The translations under genes and the position numbers were made by a program. Below the pieces are notes generated by a model. The model did no database searches. It was not told the origin of the DNA and saw only the letters and a list, made by a program, of their open reading frames with translations. From Dromaius novaehollandiae (Eukaryota; Chordata; Aves; Casuariiformes; Dromaiidae), in assembly GCF_036370855.1 (NCBI RefSeq), contig NW_026991456.1:4402001-4466000 (forward strand): 64,000 nucleotides of DNA. Direction: 5' to 3'. Below are positions 10,456 through 22,300 of the stretch, piece after piece. Numbering within the stretch: the stretch's first letter is position 1; each line of letters opens with the position of its first letter.

Positions 10456-13400
10456 TCAGCTTCTAAGGGTGAGATTTGGAAAGGTACTTAACTGTTAGAA
10501 GTGATTTTAGGTAGACTTTTAACTGGTTGTATCTTCAATTTTTATCTTGAAAGATTGTGTTCCTCTGCTACTGAAACCTGGAGGAATCCTTGCTTTCAAC
10601 TTCCAAGTTCCAAGCACAAACAGGACTCCTGGCTGAGGAGCGTGTGGCACAGCATTTCAGTTCTCTGTTCTATTAGGAACGTTCGCCCTTATAGGAAAAC
10701 CACCAGTCCATGGAGACGAGAAAAAGCTTTCAAAGATATTCAAGAGGAGAAAAGAAATGTGATTTGAATTTTATGGCCATTTCTGCTACGTCTTCAGTAA
10801 ATGAAAGGAGTAGCCTCTTCCAGTGTAACACGAAGAACCTGAAGTTCTGGAAAGGAAGTCTTAGAGAATGGACACCTGTGTTTTCACCCCCCTCCCCCCC
10901 CCCCCCAAACACTAGGGAAAGTAACTCTCCCTCTTCTGTCAAATCTCTCTCTTCCGTCAGTCATGACTGCCACCTTTTTTCCTATTCTGCCTGGAAACAT
11001 GAAAAAATCACAGAAATTCAAGAAAGGTTTACTTCTAATTTTGCTACTATTGTAAAGTAACAGGAACTTATTCCTGCTTTTCACCTCTACGTATCATCAG
11101 TTAACTTGAGGCAACTGAGTGAACTGGTAGTTATTTTAAGGACATTGGACATAATTTGAAATTTAATCAAGCTGAAGTGTTCTTTCACTCCAAAAAAAGA
11201 ATACTGAAATAAGATTGTGACTTACCAACTACACATCTGTCGTCAATGTGGCTTTGAGAATAAATGCCAAATCACTTCTGGCAGTTGAGAAAGTTGGGAA
11301 AGGCTTTGGCATCCTTTTATCGATTCAACTAAGCTAGCTCTAGGGATAGGTGTTCTATCACTAATAGATGTTCCATCCCTTCTGGCTGAGTTTATGAATA
11401 TTGTCCCTCAGTTGGCAGAAGGAGTTTAGATCTTTATTGAGCTGAAAGTGATGGAATGAATCTCAGACAGGTGAGAGGTCCCTGCTTCTGCATGAATGAG
11501 GCTTACAGTCAAAGTGGGATGGAAAGAGGTCTTGCAGATTCCCTTTGCATTCCACTGCATGACTGCTAGGGCTTTTATTTCCCCGACTTCCTCTCCCTAA
11601 AGCTGTGCATAGAGATAGCAAAGCTTGTGTCCCTATGATCATCTATGGCACACTAAAGAAGGATTTTACAAGTCTCTCTTTGTCAAACTGCTGCCAGCAT
11701 ATTTTACACTGAGAGGTAACGTGACTGAGAAACATAATTGTTTTTGCCCAAAGACACATGGCTAAGGAGAAAACTTATCTTCAGTATGTTATAGTCTGAA
11801 TTTTGATCAAGTAGTGATGATTAAAGGTCATTGCTATCTCAGAAGCCATTTATCTCAAGAATGCTAAAATTAGAATATGCACAGGGTAGTAAAAACATTT
11901 GGACTATGTGCACTATTATCCCACTGGCCTGACAGTCCTAAACAGTAGGAAAAAGAATGTGACAGTGTAACCTTTTGGTCCTGCTATTTGTCATCCTTCT
12001 GTTGCTGCAGAGGCTGAAGCTCAAGGTTTATCTCTTGTTTCTGATTATTAAGTTTCATCAGATATGTGAAGTTCACAGTTTTTATACTTATCAATGTTGC
12101 ACTGTCCTTATCTTGAACAGAGATGTGAGGTTTTTTTTAAGCCAGATTTCTGAGTTGTCCAAAACTGTCTTTTTCAGTGGACTGCCAGCTCAAAGGAAGG
12201 AAATAGCTTGAAAAGAAATCATAGACATCCTTTGGTCATCAAAGAGCTTACCTCCACAGCAGTGAGTCACATCTGCACACCTTCTCTCTCTGTGCTGATG
12301 TTTAAGATATTCAAAGCCATCTAGAGCTAAGCCTCAGCAGAACTGGCAGCATGTTTCAATCAAGAATCAAAATCTCAAACCTAAATATGCTTTCTGACAA
12401 ATATCATCAAAAAGAACAGATTTTCATAAGCCCTGCATTCATCTATCCCTTAGTCTCCACCTAGAGAAACCCAGACAAAATTAGGGAATTTAAAATGTTA
12501 AAGATCTGATGTCTCTTCAAAGCTACAGTTTGCTTTTCTAAGAAAGCCTTATGATCCACCATCTAGAATCCTGTTCTTCTTCTTTCCTTCCCAAAAATTT
12601 CAGTTCCAGTAGGAGATTTGGGAAAATTCCTGCCGAATGACTTGTCATGACAGCAATGCTAAAGTCAGTCAATGTGTGGTAGAACAGCATTGCCTAGAGT
12701 CAGGAGGTCCTAGGGGCATTTGGGGTTTCCCTGTTGCAAGCAGGTGAGGAAAACTCAATGAATCAAGAACAGTACTATTAAGAATTTTAGGAAAATTGTC
12801 AGTGTTCAGCTGGGACTTAGGTTATATTCCAGTATGGAGAGAGATTCAATCCCCGTATTTCTACTGGGATACCTAGTCCTTAGGTTTTTGTAGTGTAAAG
12901 CACTGGAGGACCGGCCAAAGTATGAAACTTCATCCAGTCTTTAAACAAAGCTGTGAAAAATATCCCGATAATTAAACTGGATTGTGGCTCCAACATTGAT
13001 TGGCATGCAATCATGCTTGGATTGCTGCTCTGATAAATTATAAAGCTCAGCTATGCCATAAGGTCAAGGCCTTGGAAAGGTGGTAGCAGTGTAGTTATAG
13101 CTCCGTATGGGCTACAAAGTCCATTAACAGGGCAGAGTAGCCCTGATTTCAGCTTTGCTGAAATATGAACATAATGGTTAGGCTGCAGCTGTGCCAACTT
13201 GGTAAGACCTGGCCTAGCTCCATGGACCTGCCACCATCCTGACCTTTGTGACTGCAACCTGTAAACATACAAATAACAAATCCAGATCCTGGCAGAAGAA
13301 AGTAAGAGAGTTTTCTCTCTTTAATGAAGTGGTGGCAAGCACTTAATGGCAACAGCAGCAGGAAAACTCAGCTTTTCATCTTTCCGGAGAGGAGGAGATA

Positions 13401-14154
13401 CCACCAGATCATCCAGGTTTGGCTGAGAAAGGATTTCTCATTTGCTCGCATCCCTGTTGTGAAGGAAAATTGGCCATTTTCCGCTCAAGAATAAGTTGGG
13501 ACGATTCACCAAATAAAATACTTTCCCTTTAGATGGTGAAAAATCTCATGCTGAAAGGGAAGGAATCATGAACAAAAAGGGAATCAGTCATCACTGTAAA
13601 GGTTCTGCCATTTTCACCTCCCGTTAAAAATTATTGTTATTCTATTGGAGGTTACCAGTAACCTGGCTGATGCTCTCAAAGCTGAGTTCTTCTCATATGG
13701 GTGACTGAACTGAGGTTTCAGTTCTTGCTGAGGTCTGTTTCTAGCATAGGCTTCAAGGTATTGCATATGTACAAAACTATTCTCTCACTGACCTGTTTCA
13801 TCTAGAAAGATAAGAGTAGGTACCATAGATATCAAGCCAGTTTATTCCCCCCTTGAGCCAGATCTTCAGAAGTACTTGCCCATTTCAAGAAACAGACAAC
13901 AGGATTAAAAACAGCCTATAATGGTTAGGTACACAAGGAAAATGCTTACCCTGCTTAGATACACAAAAGACCAGACTGCTTTTAGACACTGAGTTATCTT
14001 TGAATAGTTGGCTGTTGTTTATCTCCAACCTACCAAACATTTTCTGCCCTATAACACAGCAACTAGCCATGGACTACTTGGGAAACTGAAGAAGGAAATT
14101 TCTGTCTCCTGCCCCAACGAGAGTGATCAAAAACTGGATTAGGTGCAAATTTGT
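10456..14154. other. AT-rich DNA, no gene recognised
   Basis: This is intergenic-looking DNA with short open frames only. It contains a C homopolymer near 10890-10907 whose length and composition differ between copies. Nothing with a recognisable family signature was found. The copy 2 equivalent is 44779-48476. Confidence 0.6.
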
Positions 14155-14296
14155 AGACTCTCCATCTGTGCTGATACTTAAAATTCAGCTGGATAGGGCC
14201 TGAGCAATCTGATCTGCCTGAACCTGCTTTGAGGCGGAGGTTGGACTGGATGACCTCCAGAAATCCTTCCCAACTTAAATTATTCTATGCTTCTAT
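14155..14296 (+). mobile_element. CR1 LINE 3' fragment, copy 1
   Basis: The segment reads like the 3' end of chicken-repeat-1 retrotransposons: a gactctccat start, aaattcagctggatagggcc, cctgctttgaggcggaggtt, ggttggactggatgacctcc, and a terminal attctatgcttctat 8-bp-type repeat. It is 5'-truncated, as is usual for CR1. This is strong evidence for a sauropsid, and most likely bird, genome. Confidence 0.9.
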
Positions 14297-15929
14297 CTGC
14301 AGATTGAGAATGATCTTTTTATCTCTTAAATGAGGAAATAGGCCTACCTTCCTTGCATGAAGGTGCGAGATATTTTGTGCACTATCGATCCCAGAAATAA
14401 ACTCTTATTTTGAAAGCTTCAAACATTTAATGCACCTTCATAATACTGAATAGCTTCCTTCTTCACTCCAAAGATATCTTACTGAAAACAAATCAGAAGA
14501 TTTATCTAAATAGAAAAACTTCAGGACTTCAGACTTGCAATAGAGCCCCTCCCTGCTCCACCTCCCCAGATAAATGTCATTTGCTTAGATGTTCACAGAA
14601 CTACGCAATTCAGTACTGCCTTTGGAGCAACATCTCATTCTTTTCCCAGTATGCTGCAGCTGGCCTGGAGCCTGTGAAACATATGAATGAAGACCCTTCC
14701 CCTGATTCTGGCATGAGTTTAAGGACATCTCTATCTGCCAGAAAAACTAGCTTATTTGTGCTACTTAGAGGGCTTAGAGGTTGTTTGACAAACTGTTGGC
14801 CTTCAGAGCAGAGAGCTGAATTGGGTTACTCAGCTGAAGAGTGATCTGCTCTGACCGTCCCTAGCAGGGAAAGTCATCAGTGGAGCTTAGACAGCAGAGA
14901 TGTCACAGGCAACGCAGCCTTAGTTAGACTGTGCTTACGGTGGCTGCTCGTGTCGTGGAGCAGGGGCAACTCCTGGGACAATGCCCATACAGTGCCATGT
15001 GTAAGATGATGAGTGAGGGAAGCTAGTCTGTTTGGGCTACGCCATGAAGTCTGCAATGTATCTGCATTGGACTGAGTCCTGTTCTAGCCTGGATTAGACT
15101 GACAATGTAATGGATTTCTGAATTGTCATCTAGACTATGTGAAAGCCGTGGTGTTCAGTGGATAGCTGGGTTAAGACTGGATGAACAGCTATTACTCGTC
15201 TGGGTTATTTATCTTTCTTTCATTTAGTCTTCTCTCACAATTTAGTCAGAAATATCTGAAACTTCCAGGGTGTTACAGGAAGCATGAAAATGTTTGCTTT
15301 CAGAAAATTTGTGCTTCTAGATCCTGCCAGAGTTGCTCTGGAAACTGACTGGTTATTTTTTAATAACACCTGTCAGTCTCAATGATAAATCTAGGGATAT
15401 GGAATAATGGAACATATTCCTTCCTCATACACTACATTTACACATTAAGGGGTCTGAGTGGTTCAGGATGTGAAGAATGTGTTGCTATGAGCGATGAACC
15501 CCAGCGAGAGGGAGTGTAGCCTTTTATGGGATCTTTACTCGAGGGGGCTAACATGTTCAGCTGGCAGAGTCAGAGTTAGATATCTGTCCATAGTCTAAGC
15601 AGCTCATAGTAAGACGTCACACAATGCGCCTTTGCTTTAAATGACCTCCTTCCTCTTTTCTTCCTCTTCCTCTTCTCCTATTAGGAATGAAATGCTGGCT
15701 GGCTTCAAAAGCATTGCTTTGCACTTGCAGATCCGAGCCCTTCCCTCAGAGCAGCTCGGCGAGGCAAGGTCAAAGTGGAGTACCATTTGGATACTTGGGT
15801 CCCCAAGAGGGGAAAAGACAACCCGCACCACCGTGAACATGCCAGCGCAAACTGCACAACAGGTACGGTGACAGCAGCATGCCCGTTTTTCTGAGTAGGC
15901 TTATTCTGCCTGGGAAGGAGGTGTGAGCC
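14297..15929. other. no gene recognised; possible 5' exon at 15685-15862
   Basis: Mostly unique AT-rich DNA. A 178-bp block at 15685-15862 has a long pyrimidine tract with a tattag acceptor before it and a cag/gtacgg donor after it, so it could be an alternative noncoding 5' exon of the protease gene. Its open frame would not join in phase with the protease exon at 16813. The copy 2 equivalent is 48619-50251. Confidence 0.35.
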
Positions 15930-16310
15930 GTGCCGGCGGAAGCACAGCCCCCGCCCCCGCCGTGAGCAGGGCTGGGCAGTGGCCGCAGGCTGCGGATGGT
16001 GCCTGTCGGGTCCCTGGCGCCAGGTGAGCCCTGTCTCTGCAACGGCCCCGGGTCCTAAAGGGGGGCAGGGCCACGCCACCCCGGTACCTGCCCGTCACAG
16101 ACACGCTGCGATCCGATTGGCTGCGCCGCATCAGGACCGGCCCACTCGGCTGCTACGAGCCTCCTCATTGGCCGAGCTGCCCGCCGTCACAATGGCCCGC
16201 AGAGCTGGGGTCACTCTGCGGCAGAGAGGGCGGCGGCGCAGCAGCTCCTCGCGCGCTCTCTGCCCGGGTGCTCGCGGTCGCGCTGGCGGAAGCGAGCGTG
16301 GGCTCAGCGA
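15930..16310 (+). promoter_or_regulatory. CpG-island promoter of the USP42-like gene, copy 1
   Basis: A GC- and CpG-rich island lies just upstream of the first coding exon. It has no obvious TATA box. It carries two inverted CCAAT boxes (ATTGG at 16116-16120 and 16167-16171) about 51 bp apart and CGTCAC half-CRE motifs near 16092 and 16186. Paired CCAAT boxes in a TATA-less CpG island are typical of NF-Y-driven promoters. Transcription probably starts around 16180-16300. Confidence 0.6.
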
Positions 16311-16365
16311 GCCTTCTGGATAACTGGGCTCGTTCCTTTTCCAACTGGAATTGCGTGTGACAGAA

Positions 16366-19300
16366 ATGAAGTCATGCTCTGCAAGTTGCAGTCAGGCCCC
16401 ACCTGCAGGAGCTGGCCTAGAAAGGAGCTACTCCTGTGAGTAAAGACTTCAAGAGTAAAGGTGAATTTTGTGACTCCCCAAAGGCGCTGGCAGTGGCTAA
16501 GGAAAAAGGCCAGCATAATTGGACTATCAGCTGAGCGCCTGGGGATGGAAGGGACTCGGCAACAGTTCCTGAAGGCCGAGTAGTCGTGGTTGCCCATGAG
16601 AAAAAGTCAAACAGATGAGTAAACTCTTCTTCCCCAACTGTGCGCTGACCAGCCAACGTGAGTGGCAGCCTTCCTGGGCTGTCTCTACTACGTGCTTGTG
16701 TTCTGCAGGGCAGCTGGTTCTTGTGGGGGCTGCTCTCCAGAACGCTGCCTTTGAAACCTCCGTTCCTAAAACAAAGGCCGGCAGTCTCTCTTAGAATCTA
16801 ATTTCCTTGCAGGCGTTACTGATGGAATTGCTCCGCCACAAAGGATGCATTTCCCACCCGAGAAGATTTCTGTGGCTTGGCGGCAAAGGCAAAGCGTTGG
16901 AGCTGGACTCCGCAACCTGGGCAATACGTGTTTCCTCAACTCTGTTCTACAGTGTTTGACCTACACGCCCCCTCTGGCCAATTACCTGCTTTCTGGGGAA
17001 CACAGCCAGTCATGTGAGTACTTGTGAACACGTTCCTTGCAAGCTGCTGGACAGCTCTGCAGGTGAAAGGACAGCAGTGACTCTGTGAAGCAGACTCTGG
17101 GTTTTCCTAGTGTCCCTGCAGGGGCTCCCTTTTAAGAGCGCATGCACGGCAGGCTCAGGATAGCTGAGGGAGTGCTTGCTTTCCTTTAATGCCCTGTGCT
17201 CCGGCGTCGAAGGAGGGTTCTTTCTTCCCTCCTGTGAATGATCAAGGGCATTGGGAAGTAAGGCGCTTCATGAATATTTGGCCTGTGGCTTTCCGGCTGC
17301 TCGAAAGATGATAAATTTTCGGAGGAGGGCATCACAGGTTCTCGGTGTTCCTTCCCAGCCGGGTTTCCCTAATGCACGACCGCTGCGAGACCTGATGTGG
17401 TCACTGCTGAACCGGAAGAAGAGGAAAACTACCACAGAGCACCGTGAAAGCAATATGAGCTAGTCGGGCTATTCCCGTGCACCTCCCTGCAGAAGAGGGC
17501 TTGGCAGTAGTCCTTCAGGTGCTTCGTCAGAAAATGCGTGCTAGTGCAGGCTTACTGGTTAATGCTTATGCGCACAGACTGGGCTGTTGGCACCTTTGGA
17601 GAAGAGAGCGTGGAACGGAGAGCAGAGACCGCACTTCCAACTTGGAGATTGTTGGTGCTTAAGGTTTTCCACAGGTACGTAGGTATCTTGCACTAGCCGG
17701 AGGTGGTTTCTTCCTTGACTCTTGACAGGTCGTGAGCAAGGCTTCTGCATGCTGTGTACGATGGAAGCTCACGTTAAGCATGTCCTGTTCTGCTCTGACA
17801 ACGCCGTCGAGCCTACGGCTGTCTTCAGTGACCTTAGACGTAAGTCATTTCAGATGGCGTTCTTTGCAGAAACGTCTGAATTTTCAGAGGGTTATTTCAC
17901 GGGTGCAAAGGGCTTGGAGAGATTAATTGTTGTAGGAAAGAGAGCTTTTAGAAAAGTAGGTTTCCTGTCCCTTTTGAAGAGATAAGCATTGTGCCCTTTG
18001 TGTTTATTAGGAATAGGGGAGCATTTCTGTTTTGGCAGACAGGAAGATGCTCACGAATTCTTATGTTACACCGTGGCTGCTATGCAGACAGCTTGCTTGA
18101 ATGGAAGCACCAGGTAAGCAGAACCAAGTTAACCTTGAAGTGTTCTCTAGCACTTTTGACGCCTTCCTTTCCTACCCTACGTGAAAACCTTTGCCCAGGG
18201 TTTTCGTAGAAAAGAAAAGCTCTTTGAAGAAAGAGCTACCTCTCCGCCTCGGCTCTTCTGAGCGCTGATGATAATTTGTTTCCAGCTTGGACACGTCGTC
18301 TCAAGCCACCACGGTCATTCACCAAATATTTGGAGGATTCCTAAGATCCAGAGGTACTTTTGGAAACTACTGCTGTCCTTGGAACTGATCTGTGCCTTTG
18401 TGCCCGTTTGTCGCAAAGAGCTTGCGGTGTGCCAAGAAGTAGCGGCTCTCAATAATGTAAACGGGCAAAGTGAGTCTCCTTCCCATTTTGTGACGTGCTT
18501 CTGTTTGGCTTCCAGTAACGTGCTTGAGCTGCCAAGCAGTTTCAGAGTCCTATGAGGCCTTCCTCGATATCCCGTTGGAGATAAAGGTAAGACGTCTTGG
18601 AGCGGTGGCTGACGATGCCGTTGAAGGCCCCGAGCTTTCGGGGGCTGTTCTTTCTTTTTGTGGCTTTCTAAACTCGACGGAGTTCACGTAGGCATGTATG
18701 CTGTTCACGGCAAAAACGCTTGGTGGAGGCTGGGAGGTGGATTGGACTTGGTCCTCCTCTGGAAGCCCCGTGAATGGTCTCCGTGTGTGTGGGGGTTTAA
18801 GCCAGAGAGAGAGCAATTAGCGTATCTCCGCACGCATGCTCGTCCTATGATACTTCCCAGTTTTGGACTACCCCGATACACTTCTGATTGGTACGCGATG
18901 GCTTTTTTTGCTCTTGTGATTTACGCAAAGGCATACCACAGATAACTTGATTGTGCGCTACCGCAGACAGGTAGCTCTTGGTACCAAAGTACAGTCCTTT
19001 TCAAACAAGGTCAGTGTTCAGCATACTCTGCTTCTGCCTCCTTCTTCGCGGTGTTCGCTGCTTCGCAAGTAGGTCTCCCACGTGTGCACGAGGGAGGCCC
19101 TGCGGCAAAAGAGGAGTTGCGGGTTGGCATTTGAGTTTCCAGCAACTCAGTGCCCTCCTTTCTTCCTCCTCCAGGCAGCCTCCTCTGTCCCCGGGGCGCT
19201 CGAAGAATTTGTGAGACCTGAGCTGCTGGATGGTGAGAATTGCTACAAATGTAGCAAGTAAGTAGTCTTCCTAATGCCATCGGACTAGGAGATAGTGGCC

Positions 19301-22300
19301 GAACCCATTGTCCGCCTCGGAGCAGCTTTGGGTTGTGCAGCTAATGAACCCTGAAGTCACCCAAAGCTTGGAAAAGAGTACATTTGCTTCTTAGAGCGGA
19401 ATCGGTGTCATTCTGTTCAACTAGTTGGAAATCTTTGATAAGAAGCGCAGGCGCTAGCTCGCATTCCGGAACCACGCTCCGGTGAGAGAGTCACGTTCCT
19501 GCTGCCTTGCGTGTTGTTGGCAAGCCTTACTTTTGGGCCCAGCAAAGATACGTGCTCAGGCATTTGCTTGGCTACCGAAAGACAACGTTCCCGCTCCTTA
19601 TCGAGCTGGCCTCCTACATCCTGCCAGGTTCTCTGCAGGAGCAAGGCTGAAATGCAGGGTGTGGCTTTAAGGAAAGAAGCCCCGTCTTAGGCAAGGAAAT
19701 ACCATTCAGCTAGGATGAGCGTGAGAGAGACATGGAAACTTGCTTGACTTTTGGCGTGAGGGGGAGGGGGGAAGATGCCTTGAAACAATTGCCTGTGCTT
19801 GCTTTGAAGGTGTGAAAAGATGGTTGCTGCGTCCAAGAGGTTTACAATACATCGCTCTTCCAACGTTCTCACCATAGCCCTGAAAAGATTTGCCAACTTC
19901 ACTGGTGGAAAGATTAGCAAGGTATCTATGCAAGTGTAATGCCTTCTTGGGAAGGGAGATTTCCCAAGGCGGAACGCTCTGTTCAAAGTTGTTAATGTCG
20001 GCCGACTGTAACCATAGCGACAGAAGATGTCTAGGCAAAATCAGCGCAAGAAGTAGGTCTTACTCTTTCTCTTCCGGTAACAGCAAAGCTCCCGTGTGAC
20101 GATAAGCGTATGCTCCGCTCTGAAAGAGCTGGTTTTGCATTGAGCAGTTCTCTGCAACGGAAGCAATTAAATGTTGTCTCTGGGAAGACCGATTTCTGAG
20201 GAGGCAAAACATGTCTGTCTAAGCTTCCAGCCCACATTCTTAGCAGTGTTCTTCCCCGGCTCTTTCACGAAGTGTTCCCAGATGAGTTTTGAATCCTCTT
20301 GCTCTGTCTTCAGGATGTGGAATATCCAGAGTATTTGGACCTGCGAGCATACATGTCTCAGCCAGTTGGAGAACCAGTCCTCTACGCCTTATATGCAGTC
20401 CTGGTGCACAGAGGTGCCAGCGGTCGTGCAGGACACTATTTCTGCTTCACCAAGGTAAGCATCAGCTTCATTTCTTGCAGGGCAGAATCTGTGCTGGTGA
20501 AGAGAAACTTGTCCCAGCATGTTACTGACAACCATTGTTTTGAAGGGGAAAGAGCTCGTTACCTGTCTCCTTTGACTAGTCTTGGTGTCTCCTTTGTCTG
20601 CTAGTGTTCTGTCTGGGTTTTCCTGTAGAGAGCACGCTCTAGAGTTGCTCTAAAGGCATCGTTGCCTTTCTTTGCAGGCCAGTAATGGACTGTGGTATGA
20701 GATGAATGATGCCTCGGTAGTCCTTTGCGACCTCCAAACTGTTCTCAGTCAGCAGGCGTATTTACTTTTTTATATCAGGTAAGAGCGAGTATTCAGATGG
20801 GTTTGGGGTACCTTTCCCTTTCGCGCTGCTGAAACCTCTCTTCTGCTCCTCTGACGTGTTTTTCCTTCTGTCCTGGGCGGAAAGGACTATTGGTAGAATT
20901 GCGTTCTGTCCAGTCTGGAATTCCCCATGTCACGCAGTGTCTTTCATTGCTTGGCCTTCACCTGCTGCACTTGCGTAACTTGCTACGTACGTGCTCTGTG
21001 GAGCTGGCGAATGCCATAAAGGAGGAGAAATTCAGGCCAGAGGTGGTGTAAGGATGAGTTCTTGCTCTGCAAGGGACGGCCGTGGTAGGAAGAGCAGCAT
21101 CTAATTTTCAGCTTGTAGTCTTGGTTACGTTCTCAGTATGACGTATCAGCTGCTCCTAGATGATGGCAGGATGGGATTCAGCCCAAGAGGAGGCTGACAG
21201 GGCATGTCTCAACTGAGATCACTGTTGTTTCCCAAGGTGCGATGGTGAGACACTTGGAGAATGCACTTCTGACGCGCCCGTGCCATCTTATCCCCCTTCG
21301 TGCCTTGGTCAGCCAGGGGCTAATAAGAAGGGGGCTGGATTTCTGAGACCGCAGCTTGCTCCTCGTATGCTGAAGGTAACGGGGAGGGGGGAAGAGAGGG
21401 AAGGAGAGAGGCACCAAATGGGTAGTGGGAATTGTCTTTTTCTTCCTTTTTTTTTTTCCTTTTCTGGTAGCGTCTGCATTGTATTTTCCCTCCCACCCTG
21501 CAGCTTTCTTCACAGCTCTCCTGCTGCAGCCGGAATCACTCAAACAGTGGCTGCTGCTGAATTGCGTGCAGCCCTGCTGCTTCTTTACTTGCAGCTCCGC
21601 TTCCTGAAGCACAGCGAGACATTGGAAGTAGAGCCTAGTCATGCTCAAATCCTGGGGAAAAAAAAAAGGGAAAGACTGCTTGGTTTATTTTTAGTGCTGT
21701 CACTTGAGCTGAGACAGCAAAACCAGAATGGCTTATTCCTGAGCACTGGAACAAGTATGCTGGGGGTTTCAGGGAAAGTTGAAAGGGGAAAAATGGACGC
21801 AGGTACATAGCTAGAGACAGAGAGAGAGAGCGCGAGAGAGAGAGCGCGCGCAATTTGGGGCCATCCTTAATCCGTGCTCAGCTCTTTGGATGGGCTTTCA
21901 AAAATGATGCTCATTTGCTTCCAGTCGGCCAAAAACCAAAAGTAGGAATGAACAACACTTGCTGGCCTTGCACTTCGAATTAAAGCAGAGTGGGGCATTT
22001 TTTGTTGTTTTTTTCCTCTTCATCTCCTGAGGCAATCTGTGGGACTCCCTGGTAGGAGGGGTTTGTGTTTGGGGCTTCTCCAAGCTGTGTGTTTGCACAT
22101 AGCCATCTCACGATCTCTTCTTTTGAAATACAGAGCTCAAGTCATTTAAAGAGAAACGGAGCCCTGAAAGAGGATCCCAATACCATTGGCGTCACAGAAA
22201 TGGGCGGTGATTCCCACAAGAGGAGGTGCTCTCGCAGGCTGGAAAGAAACAAGCGAAACTGCCACCTGCAGCAGTATTGCCCTGGAAGCAGGCGCACATC

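Noticed and set aside
15705-16131. Minus-strand frames in the CpG island suggesting a divergent gene
   Set aside because: They are GC-rich shadows without splice context or homology. A divergent noncoding transcript is possible but not supported by sequence.
21178-21648. 156-codon minus-strand frame (189 codons in copy 2)
   Set aside because: It overlaps exon 11 and a pyrimidine-rich intron on the opposite strand. Its length changes with a homopolymer indel, and no family is recognised.
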